Program-made: the position numbers and the translations under genes
Notes under the pieces: generated by a model
What the model was told of the DNA's origin: nothing
The model's input: only the letters and a program-made list of their open reading frames with translations
Database searches by the model: none
Assembly: GCA_023935145.1 (NCBI GenBank)
Contig: CM043698.1
Location: forward strand, 17,115,001 to 17,179,000
DNA from: Bretschneidera sinensis
Taxonomy: Eukaryota; Streptophyta; Magnoliopsida; Brassicales; Akaniaceae
Reading direction: 5' to 3'
DNA length: 64,000 nucleotides
In this document: piece by piece, positions 56,697-64,000 of the stretch
Layout: each line of letters begins with the position of its first letter
How positions within the stretch are numbered: position 1 is the first letter of the stretch

Positions 56697-57024
56697 CCAG
56701 TCGACTGGGTAAACTTACCAGTCGACTGGGCCCCTTTGAAAAGATGAACAGTTCTCTTACCAGTCGACTGGGTAAACGTACCAGTCGACTGGATCAACTG
56801 ACAGTGAGATACCAGTCTACTGGGCTATCGATACCAGTCGACTGGGGGTTAAAAAAAATTTGGCTCCAAGCATGATTTGATTTTATAGACGACTGGAGAA
56901 GACTTACCAGTCGTCTGGAGTTTTTGGCAGAGAGTTACCAGTCGACTGGGTCAAAATTACCAGTCGACTGGAAAAACAGGCAGAGACTTACCAGTCGACT
57001 GGAGAACATTTACCAGTCGACTGG
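56697..57024. repeat. Second phased palindrome array, between pol and the envelope-like ORF
   Basis: Perfect CCAGTCGACTGG at 56697, 56718, 56760, 56781, 56834, 56938, 56960, 56991 and 57013. Decayed copies are at 56812 (CCAGTCTACTGG), 56885 (ATAGACGACTGG) and 56907 (CCAGTCGTCTGG). Intervals for all twelve: 21, 42, 21, 31, 22, 51, 22, 31, 22, 31, 22. Same phase rule as the LTR array. Confidence 0.95.
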
Positions 57025-57164
57025 ATCCTGAGTAAAATTTCCAGTCCTGAATTTTTAGCACGATTTTGTTTATCTATGACATTTTTGAGTGAAGGGAATA
57101 ATTAAACATTGATTAATACTCTATCACTCAATGTCAAACATGCAAATGATGAAATGAGATGCAA

Positions 57165-60100
57165 TCAAACATTCAATTTATCAAAATCAAGCAATCCCAT
57201 CAACTTTCTTATTTTGCAAAAACTAGCTTCACTTAAGGGTTTTGTAAGAATATCAGCTATTTGATCTTCTGAAGGTATAAATTCTAATCTTATATCACCT
57301 TTTTGAGCATGGTCTCTTAAGAAATGATGTCTAATCTCTATATGCTTGGTTCTAGAGTGCTGAATAGGATTTTTGGTTAGGTTGATGGCACTAGTATTAT
57401 CACAAAATATAGGAATATTTTTGAGACTCATGCCATAGTCTTCTAGTTGTTGTTTCATCCATAATACTTGGGCACAACAACTGCCAGCTGCTACATATTC
57501 CGCCTCAGCGGTTGATAGTGCAACTGAATTCTGTTTCTTGGAGAACCAAGAAGTTAACATAGCACCTAAGAATTGGCATGTTCCACTTGTGCTTTTTCTA
57601 TCTAACCTACATCCAGCAAAATCAGCATCCGAATATCCTACTAGCTCAAAAGATGATTCTCTAGAATACCATAATCCTATGGTCTGGGTCCCTTGTAGAT
57701 ATCTAAGGATTCTTTTTACTGCAACTACATGTGATTCCTTAGGATTAGATTGAAATCTAGCGCACATGCATACACTGAACATTATATCAGGTCTACTTGC
57801 AGTCAAGTACAGTAAAGCACCTATCATGCTTCTATAATATTTAGAATCTACAGTTTTACCTCCTTCATCAAGATCAAGTTTGGTGGTTGTGCTCATAGGC
57901 GTTCCAATTGGCTTTGAGCTTTCCATCCCGAACCTCTTTAGTAGATCTTTGATGTACTTTTGTTGATTGATGAAGATACCTCCTTTTAGTTGCTTGATTT
58001 GCAGTCCAAGGAAGTAGGTAAGTTCTCCCATCATGCTCATTTCAAATTCACCTTGCATGCACTTTGCAAACTCTTGACACATAGATTCATTAGTAGCACC
58101 AAATATAATATCATCAACATATATTTGAACTATCAAAGTGTCATTTTTGTGAGTTTTTGTGAAGAGAGTTGTATCTATTTTTCCTCTTACAAAATCATTA
58201 TCAATCAAAAATTTGCTTAGTCTTTCGTACCATGCCCTTGGAGCTTGCTTCAGCCCATATAAAGCCTTAGAAAGCTTGTAGACATGATTTGGAAGACTAG
58301 GATTTTCAAAACCAAGAGGTTGTTCAACATAAACCTCTTCTTCTATAAAGCCATTTAAAAAGGCACTTTTCACATCCATTTGAAATAGCTTGAATTTATT
58401 AAAGCATGCAAAGGCTAATAACATTCGAATAGCTTCTAATCTAGCTACGGGAGCATAGGTTTCATCAAAATCTATTCCTTCCTCTTGATTATATCCCTTA
58501 GCAACTAGTCTAGCCTTATTTCTAGTTACTATACCATTTTCATCCATTTTATTTCTATATACCCATTTAGTTCCAATAATTGAATGATCTTTAGGTCTTG
58601 GAACTAGTTCCCAAACATTGTTTCTCTCAAATTGATTTATCTCTTCCTGCATTGCAATTATCCAATCATTATCTTTTTCAGCTTCTATAAATGTCTTAGG
58701 TTCTACTTGAGACAAATAAGCTACAAAATTGCAAATATTTCTAATGGAAGAACGAGTTCTTACCCCTTGTGAAGGATCACCAATTACTTGATCAATTGGA
58801 TGATGATTTACATACCTCCAATCCTTGGGTAGATTTTCCTCTTGTTGACTTGAGGATGGTTGGTCCAAATTTGGAGTTGCCATCCCTTCATTTGTTTGAG
58901 AAGAACTCACTTTTGGGTCAACAATGGGAGTAGAAGTTTCCATTCTTGGAATAAAATCTGCATCATCTTTAAAGGAAACTTCTCCACTACTTATTGGGTT
59001 AGATTCATCAATAGTTACATGCACAGATTCTTCTACTACTAGAGTTCTCTTATTGAAAACTCTATAAGCCTTACTAGTAGTAGAATATCCTAAAAATATC
59101 CCTTCATCGGTCTTGGAATCAAATTTACCCAAGTTAGTTTTATTGTTATTTAAGATGAAGCACTTACTACCAAAGGCACGAAAATAGGAAATATTGGGCT
59201 TTCTCCCTTTCCATAGTTCATAAGGAGTTTTATCAAGCAGGGGCCTTATTAAAATTCTATTTAAAATATAGCAAGAAGTATTCACGGCTTCAGCCCAAAA
59301 ATATTTTGGTAAATTATTTTCACAAAGCATTGTTCTTGAAAATTCTTCTAGAACTCTATTTTTCCTCTCAACAACTCCATTTTGTTGAGGAGTTCTAGGA
59401 GCTGAAAAGTTGTGATTAATTCCATTTTCATCACAAAATTTTGAAAAGCTTTGATTTTCAAATTCTTTGCCATGATCACTTCTTATGCTTGAAATACAAA
59501 TTCCTTTTTCATTTTGTACCTTTTTGCAAAACTTTTCAAATCCTTTGAAAGCTTCATCCTTATAAGCAATAAAAATAACAAAGGTATATCTTGAATAGTC
59601 ATCAACAATAACAAGAGCATATTGATGGCCACCTAGACTAATGGTACTAATTGGACCAAATAAGTCCATATGCAAAAGTTCCAAAGGTCTAGTAGTTGAG
59701 ACAACATTTTTTGCTTTGAAAGATATCCTTGATTGTTTTCCCATTTGACAAGCATTGCAAATTTTGTTTTTCTCAAAATTGATTTTAGGAAGACCAATAA
59801 CTAAATCTTTTCTTGAAACAATTTTTAGCAAGTTCATATTTACATGACCAAGCCTTCTATGCCATAGCCATTGATTTTCACTAAAAGCAGGAAAACATTT
59901 TTCATTATTGGAATGTAAGGATTTCAAATCAACTATATAGACATTTTCATGTCTATGGCCAATGAATTTGATCTTGTTGCTCTTGATGTCTATAACTAGA
60001 CAATGAGAGGTCTCAAATGTGACTTTATATCCTTTGTCACATAATTGACTAATGCTAAGTAAATTTGGCTTTAAGCCTTGTACTAGCAATACATTATCTA

Positions 60101-60224
60101 AAGTTGAGAAATCATTACCAACTTTTCCATGCCCGATGATCTTTATTTTGGTGTTGTCTCCAATGGTGACATATCCACCATCTCTTAGAGTTAGCTCCTT
60201 GAATACACTTTTATCACCGGTCAT
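57165..60224 (-). CDS. Pol polyprotein of element B (protease end, integrase, reverse transcriptase, RNase H)
   Basis: A 1019-residue frame counted from its first Met. The same frame extends back 21 codons to the gag stop and there includes the protease motif YLDSGCSKH, so this Met is probably not the true start. Pre-integrase HHCC zinc region at about 121-160 (WHRRLGH...CNACQMG); integrase D187, D250, E286 (D-35-E spacing conserved); RT with D617 (QMDVKSAFL) and YVDD at 702-705; RNase H with D866/D868 (YSDADFAG), E907/E909 and D942 (CDNTSA); it ends shortly after 'DILTKPL'. No internal stop, and all key residues are present, so it looks enzymatically intact. It copies element RNA into DNA in virus-like particles and integrates it. 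Confidence 0.95.
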   Translation of the reverse strand: MTGDKSVFKELTLRDGGYVTIGDNTKIKIIGHGKVGNDFSTLDNVLLVQGLKPNLLSISQLCDKGYKVTFETSHCLVIDIKSNKIKFIGHRHENVYIVDLKSLHSNNEKCFPAFSENQWLWHRRLGHVNMNLLKIVSRKDLVIGLPKINFEKNKICNACQMGKQSRISFKAKNVVSTTRPLELLHMDLFGPISTISLGGHQYALVIVDDYSRYTFVIFIAYKDEAFKGFEKFCKKVQNEKGICISSIRSDHGKEFENQSFSKFCDENGINHNFSAPRTPQQNGVVERKNRVLEEFSRTMLCENNLPKYFWAEAVNTSCYILNRILIRPLLDKTPYELWKGRKPNISYFRAFGSKCFILNNNKTNLGKFDSKTDEGIFLGYSTTSKAYRVFNKRTLVVEESVHVTIDESNPISSGEVSFKDDADFIPRMETSTPIVDPKVSSSQTNEGMATPNLDQPSSSQQEENLPKDWRYVNHHPIDQVIGDPSQGVRTRSSIRNICNFVAYLSQVEPKTFIEAEKDNDWIIAMQEEINQFERNNVWELVPRPKDHSIIGTKWVYRNKMDENGIVTRNKARLVAKGYNQEEGIDFDETYAPVARLEAIRMLLAFACFNKFKLFQMDVKSAFLNGFIEEEVYVEQPLGFENPSLPNHVYKLSKALYGLKQAPRAWYERLSKFLIDNDFVRGKIDTTLFTKTHKNDTLIVQIYVDDIIFGATNESMCQEFAKCMQGEFEMSMMGELTYFLGLQIKQLKGGIFINQQKYIKDLLKRFGMESSKPIGTPMSTTTKLDLDEGGKTVDSKYYRSMIGALLYLTASRPDIMFSVCMCARFQSNPKESHVVAVKRILRYLQGTQTIGLWYSRESSFELVGYSDADFAGCRLDRKSTSGTCQFLGAMLTSWFSKKQNSVALSTAEAEYVAAGSCCAQVLWMKQQLEDYGMSLKNIPIFCDNTSAINLTKNPIQHSRTKHIEIRHHFLRDHAQKGDIRLEFIPSEDQIADILTKPLSEASFCKIRKLMGLLDFDKLNV

Positions 60225-60287
60225 ATGCTTTGAGCAACCGCTATCAAGGTACCAACAGTTACCTTTCTCCTTGGTATGAAGGCAAAT

Positions 60288-62342
60288 CTACATCACACAA
60301 GGATATACGATAGCATTTTTAGGTACCCAAAATTTCTTGGGTCCTTTGGGGTTAGTTCTTGAAAATACGGTTCCTTTTGGGACCCATACTTTCTTAACAA
60401 TATATGGTGCTCTATGAACATGTTGATGATGCACATACCTAGCATTATAGTCATAGTAATTTCTAGGAAATTTTACATGTGCATTCCTATAATCCTTAGG
60501 ATGATAGTTCCTAGGATACATGATTCTATGGTAAGGGGTATGAAAATGCATGTCATTTCCAGAAAATGAACGATGATGCATTCTAGGATACATGCTAGCA
60601 TATGTATGCAAGTTATTTCTAGAATAGCCATGATGGTGATTCCTAGGATGAGCAGAATGCATTCTTTGATTATACACATTGTTCCTAGAATGAGCACGAT
60701 GATTATTTCTAGGATGTGTATGAGCATTTCTAGAATGAGCATACAAATAAGCATGAGTATTTTTAGGATGCTTCAATTTAGTATGATCATTTAAGTTTCT
60801 AGAGTTCCTCGGATTTATTAAGGGAGTGCTTTTAACAAGGTTAGGAGCTTTCGAAGTAGAAGCTCCATCTACACAAGAGGCTTTCATGAATAAGCTCTCT
60901 TTTGTTTTTTGTTTTCCCAATGGAGAATATCCTACACCAGATTTTCCTCCACTTAATCTTTGGGAAGAAAGCACTTCATCAAGTTTTTCTTTACCAAGCA
61001 TAAGTCTAGATACAGTGCTGTTTAATTCAGAAATTTTATTTTTCAAATTCTCATTTTCATCTTTAAGAAAATCTTGAGACGAATTATACAGTAAAGATGA
61101 TAATTTTTCTTTTTCTTCTCTAAGAACTATCATTTCCTTAGAAAGAGATGATACTTCTTTCTTAAGAACAGAATTTCTAGAATCAAATTTCTTTAATTCT
61201 TCATGCATTTCATTTATGACTTCTAGTAATTCTTCACTACTAGTAACAATATTATTTTTTGAAGAGGGAGAAGATGTTACCTCACTTTCATCATCGATTG
61301 CCATTAAACAGAGGTTGGCAATCTCTTCGTATCCAATTTCTTTGTCTGATGACTCATCTTCTTCGTCATCGCTCCAGGTAGTTGCTACCATAGCTTTCTT
61401 CTTGAAGCCCTTGTATGGTTTGCTTGAAACTGGACAGTCAGCTTTTATATGTCCTGGCTTCTTGCAGCCATAGCACATAAGTGGTTCCCTTTTTGAGGTG
61501 GGATCCTTTGAGTAAGGTTTCTTGCTTTTCTTCAAGAACCTATGGAATCGTCTGGTGATTAAAGCCATTTCACCATCCTCTTCACTGCTCTCTGCTTCTT
61601 GTTCTAATTCCTTTTCTTTGTTGCTCGTAGAAGCTTTGAGAGCAATTTGCTTCTTCTTCTTCTCATCATCATTGACGATGGGAGTCATTTCTTCCATCTC
61701 GTATGTCAATAATGACCCAAGCAGCGTCTCAACATCAAGCTTGTCAAGATTTTTGGCCTCTTGAATGGCTGTCCTCTTTGGTTTCCATTCTGGAGGTAGA
61801 GATCTTAAGATTTTTCTGGTTAGTTCAACTTCCTCAATATTCTTGCCAAGCAATTTTAAACTATTTATAATAGTAGTAAATCGTGAGTGCATTTCAGAAA
61901 TGGTTTCATTAGGAGACATCTTAAAAGATTCATATTCAGAAATTAGCATGTAAATTTTAGACTTTTTTACTTCACTTGTTCCTTCATATGTGACTTGCAA
62001 TTTGTCCCATATTTCTTTAGCAGAAACGCATGCAGATATTTTGTTATATTCAGAAATATCTAAAGCACAATGTAGCATGCTTGTTGCTCTGCTATTGAGA
62101 GACATTGTTCTACAATCCTCGTCAGTAAACTCAGTTTTGAGTTTAGGCATTGTATGAAGAGTCTCTCCAATAACTATTTCTTTTGAGGGAATTTTAGGTC
62201 CCTCTTCTATAATTCTCCATAGATTGTAATCTTGTCCTTCGACGAAGATTTTCATTCTATTTTTCCAGTAGTTATAATTTGATCCATTGAACAATGGAGG
62301 TCTAGTATAAGAGTGTCCCTCAGAGTAGCTATTTGCTGCCAT
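60288..62342 (-). CDS. Gag protein of element B
   Basis: 684 residues. The N-terminal gag domain (about 10-225) has 'LFNGSNYNYWKNRM' and 'IWDKLQVTYEG', as in the Copia gag family. A CX2CX4HX4C zinc knuckle lies at 290-303 (C290, C293, H298, C303); an acidic stretch at 322-355; a coiled coil of about 370-460, typical of long Sirevirus gags. Residues 525-640 are an unusual His/Arg/Asn-rich tract of repeated HPRN/HSRN/YPRN words. Two WVPK motifs follow (652 and 672). It ends with TAG at 60288-60290, after which the frame continues straight into pol. The start has good context near the primer-binding site. It forms particles and binds RNA. Confidence 0.93.
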   Translation of the reverse strand: MAANSYSEGHSYTRPPLFNGSNYNYWKNRMKIFVEGQDYNLWRIIEEGPKIPSKEIVIGETLHTMPKLKTEFTDEDCRTMSLNSRATSMLHCALDISEYNKISACVSAKEIWDKLQVTYEGTSEVKKSKIYMLISEYESFKMSPNETISEMHSRFTTIINSLKLLGKNIEEVELTRKILRSLPPEWKPKRTAIQEAKNLDKLDVETLLGSLLTYEMEEMTPIVNDDEKKKKQIALKASTSNKEKELEQEAESSEEDGEMALITRRFHRFLKKSKKPYSKDPTSKREPLMCYGCKKPGHIKADCPVSSKPYKGFKKKAMVATTWSDDEEDESSDKEIGYEEIANLCLMAIDDESEVTSSPSSKNNIVTSSEELLEVINEMHEELKKFDSRNSVLKKEVSSLSKEMIVLREEKEKLSSLLYNSSQDFLKDENENLKNKISELNSTVSRLMLGKEKLDEVLSSQRLSGGKSGVGYSPLGKQKTKESLFMKASCVDGASTSKAPNLVKSTPLINPRNSRNLNDHTKLKHPKNTHAYLYAHSRNAHTHPRNNHRAHSRNNVYNQRMHSAHPRNHHHGYSRNNLHTYASMYPRMHHRSFSGNDMHFHTPYHRIMYPRNYHPKDYRNAHVKFPRNYYDYNARYVHHQHVHRAPYIVKKVWVPKGTVFSRTNPKGPKKFWVPKNAIVYPCVM

Positions 62343-62384
62343 TGGATCAACTCTAGGAATTTAAGCCTTATAAAGAGAACTAGG

Positions 62385-62396
62385 CTCTGATACCAA
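62385..62396 (-). other. Primer-binding site of element B
   Basis: On the minus strand TGGTATCAGAGC lies two bases after the 5' LTR end (...GAGCAACA), complementary to initiator Met tRNA. Confidence 0.9.
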
Positions 62397-62972
62397 TTGT
62401 TGCTCGAGGTTTCAACCCAAGAGGGGGGGGTGAATTGGGTTTTTAAAAACTTTTGCGGAATTTATACAAGTTTATAAAAACAGATAAGCAACAAATAATT
62501 GATACAAGTAGAAAGCTGTAAATAAAGAGTTTAAGGAAAGAGGATGCAAACACAGTTATAGTGGTTCGGCAATATCGGATTCGTTCCGACCCTACGTCCA
62601 CTCTCTTCAAGGAACTCCTTGAAGTAATCCACTAAGAAAACTTAGTCGCACAACTTAGCCGGGTGTTGCACAAACCGTACACAAGCAATTTACAGGAATT
62701 GCTTAAACCGAAAAATCCCCTTCCTTTCGGAAGTTTCCCCTTCCTCTCGGAAGTAATCCCTTTACAAAGATGGTGTAAAGTAAAAGATAGAGAGACAACA
62801 AATGAAAGCTTATTACAACAGAAATGTCTCTCTTTCAAAGTAAAGCTTGAAGAAATGGCTCAATAAGATTATTTCAAAGCTTTTTGTGTTTCAAGAGTAT
62901 AAAAACTTGATTATATGAGATCAACTCTTTTTGAATATATGCTGCTTGTTATTGAATGCTTTGCTGAGTGGG

Positions 62973-62980
62973 TTTATATA
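62973..62980 (-). promoter_or_regulatory. TATA box of the element B LTR promoter
   Basis: The minus strand reads TATATAAA, about 580 bases before the LTR end and about 96 bases downstream of the palindrome array. Transcription should start near 62945. Confidence 0.65.
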
Positions 62981-63075
62981 GCAATCAATTAATATGGCCG
63001 TTTTGGACTTTAATTTGAAAAAGATTTACTTTAAAACGTTCAGATTTGGAGTCCAACGGTCATATTTTTGAACTA

Positions 63076-63340
63076 CCAGTCGACTGGGTCGAGATACCAG
63101 TCGACTGGGTTCACTTGAAAAATATACGTTTTCAGACCTTCTGGGTATCCAGTCGACTGGTATATATCATCCAGTCGACTGGGGACTTTCTGTCCATTTT
63201 ACCAGTCGACTGGGTTGATTCATCCAGTCGACTGGGAAATTACTGGTCAAAGTACCAGTCGACTGGGTTAATTCATCCAGTCGACTGGGTACCTTCTGAC
63301 CCATATACCAGTCGACTGGTATATGTACCCAGTCGACTGG
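63076..63340. repeat. Phased array of ten CCAGTCGACTGG palindromes (5' LTR)
   Basis: Same sites and intervals as the 3' LTR array, at an offset of 8979 bases. They lie in U3 upstream of the LTR TATA box, where an enhancer would sit. Confidence 0.95.
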
Positions 63341-63707
63341 GTTGTCTTCCAACCCAGTTTTTCTTCTGTTTTTCATTTAAAAACATTTTAAAATTAATGG
63401 TTTTAGATAAACCATTTGTGTTTGAGCCATTGAACAAGCTAATACAATGTATGAGTGAGACTTACATTGGTTCTAAACCTTAAGACCTATACTAGATCTT
63501 CAGTCTTCACTTGATACTTGATTTGGTTCGAGTTTTTGCACTTTGTTCCTTGGTTGAATGTGTTTGATCCTTAATACAACTTAGTTTAAACATGTTAGTT
63601 AAATAACAGTTGTGTTTTGCCATCATTAAAATACGGGCGAGGGTCAACAATCCCGAAGGTCTCTGCACAAATGGTTCGGGTTTAAACGCTTAGACAAAGG
63701 TAGAGAT

Positions 63708-64000
63708 TGTTGGTTTTTTGTCTAAGGTTTAAACATGGTTCAAACATGGTCAAGGTTTGAACAGGTCCAAACATGGTTCAAAGATGATTAAAATCCAAAC
63801 CAAAGGTGGAGTATGAAAGTTCAGCAAGTTAAAAGGTTGCACACAAGTGTGTGCTTAAGTTTTGAGCGTGGCAAGGTCAGGCACACTGCTATGGAAGTTT
63901 CTGCCCACAGGCAGGAGGTGTGCGCACAGCATCAGGAGACTGCAGCATCAGGTCACGCCGCAGCACACAGCACCACATCAAAACGCACAGCATCACTTGG
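63708..64000 (+). repeat. 3' LTR of element A (partial, cut by the window end)
   Basis: Matches the first 293 bases of the 5' LTR (48967 onward) with a few substitutions (for example 'agatgatta' for 'agatggtta'). It is preceded by a purine-rich 'gacaaaggtagagat'. Confidence 0.9.

Larger units (their letters stand above)
53419..63649 (-). mobile_element. Element B: full-length Sirevirus-type Copia retrotransposon with envelope-like ORF, nested in element A
   Basis: 10,231 bases on the minus strand: 5' LTR 62398-63649, primer-binding site about 62385-62396, gag 60288-62342, pol 57165-60224, envelope-like ORF 55211-56467, polypurine tracts, 3' LTR 53419-54670. Both LTRs are 1252 bases; I noticed one difference (A at 53422 versus T at 62401). 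ATCCC flanks both ends (53414-53418 and 63650-63654), a perfect 5-bp target duplication inside element A. A long gag with coiled coil, a third ORF after pol and repeated GGGGGAG tracts are Sirevirus features. Every ORF is open apart from one TAG between gag and pol. Confidence 0.95.
62398..63649 (-). repeat. 5' LTR of element B
   Basis: 1252 bases, plus-strand TGTTGCTCGAGG...GGGTCAACA. It carries the same ten-palindrome array, at 63076-63340. In transcription order: palindrome array, about 96 bases, TATA box (62973-62980), then R/U5 to the primer-binding site. Confidence 0.95.
48967..64000 (+). mobile_element. Element A: defective Tnt1/Tork-like Copia retrotransposon, split by element B and cut by the window end
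   Basis: The 5' LTR is 48967-49821, with primer-binding site TGGTATCAGAGC at 49823-49834. Gag-pol remains run 50153 to about 53380; element B interrupts at 53419-63649; A then resumes (63655-63707, purine-rich end) and its 3' LTR starts at 63708 and runs off the window. The first 290 bases of the two LTRs match with only a few substitutions. Gag carries a stop and a large deletion and the RT lacks most of its palm, so A cannot move by itself. Confidence 0.9.

Noticed and set aside
1..64000. CRISPR arrays, rRNA or intact tRNA genes
   Set aside because: None seen. The only tRNA-like signals are the retrotransposon primer-binding sites and one SINE-like fragment; the palindrome arrays have unequal spacers and are not CRISPR.

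Overview
The window is nuclear DNA of a flowering plant, almost certainly a eudicot. It is A/T-rich, the host genes have many short exons with GT/AG introns, and there are LTR retrotransposons, LINEs, MITEs and hAT elements, all with plant protein families. I cannot name the species. All coordinates and splice joins were worked out by reading the sequence; nothing was searched or aligned by computer.

Layout. (1) 1383-17785, minus strand: a 14-exon gene for a 551-residue HAD-family 5'-nucleotidase-domain protein with a likely mitochondrial presequence; its introns hold a hAT element, a 5'-truncated LINE, an internally deleted Copia element and tandem duplications. (2) 18-21 kb: A/T-rich intergenic DNA with a tandem repeat, an (AT)n(GA)n microsatellite and a dead RNase H-like LINE fragment. 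(3) 21588-22121, plus: an intact secreted invertase/pectin methylesterase inhibitor-like gene with an intron in its 5' leader. (4) 26562-38112, minus: an 8-exon HD-domain 5'-deoxynucleotidase gene (HDDC2/YfbR-like, 212 residues), its introns loaded with two hAT elements with matching 8-bp target duplications, several MITEs, a LINE tail and a large direct duplication. (5) 40.8-43 kb: a broken and an intact copy of a small glycine/serine-rich secreted protein gene.

(6) 43.6-64 kb is a retrotransposon block. Element C (43612-about 47960, minus) is a decayed, 5'-truncated Copia. Element A (48967 to beyond the window end, plus) is a defective Tnt1/Tork-like Copia. Element B (53419-63649, minus) sits inside A. 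B is a full-length Sirevirus-type Copia of about 10.2 kb with two 1252-bp LTRs that look almost identical, target duplication ATCCC, intact gag, pol and envelope-like third ORF, and multiple polypurine tracts.

The most striking signal is in B. The perfect 12-bp palindrome CCAGTCGACTGG occurs ten times in each LTR, upstream of the LTR TATA box, and nine more times (plus three decayed copies) between pol and the third ORF, just upstream of another TATA box. In both arrays the start-to-start distances are 21-22, 31, 42 or 51-52 bp, close to whole numbers of helical turns, so the sites should face one side of the DNA. This suggests a phased protein-binding platform used twice: as LTR enhancer and as a separate internal promoter for the envelope-like ORF.
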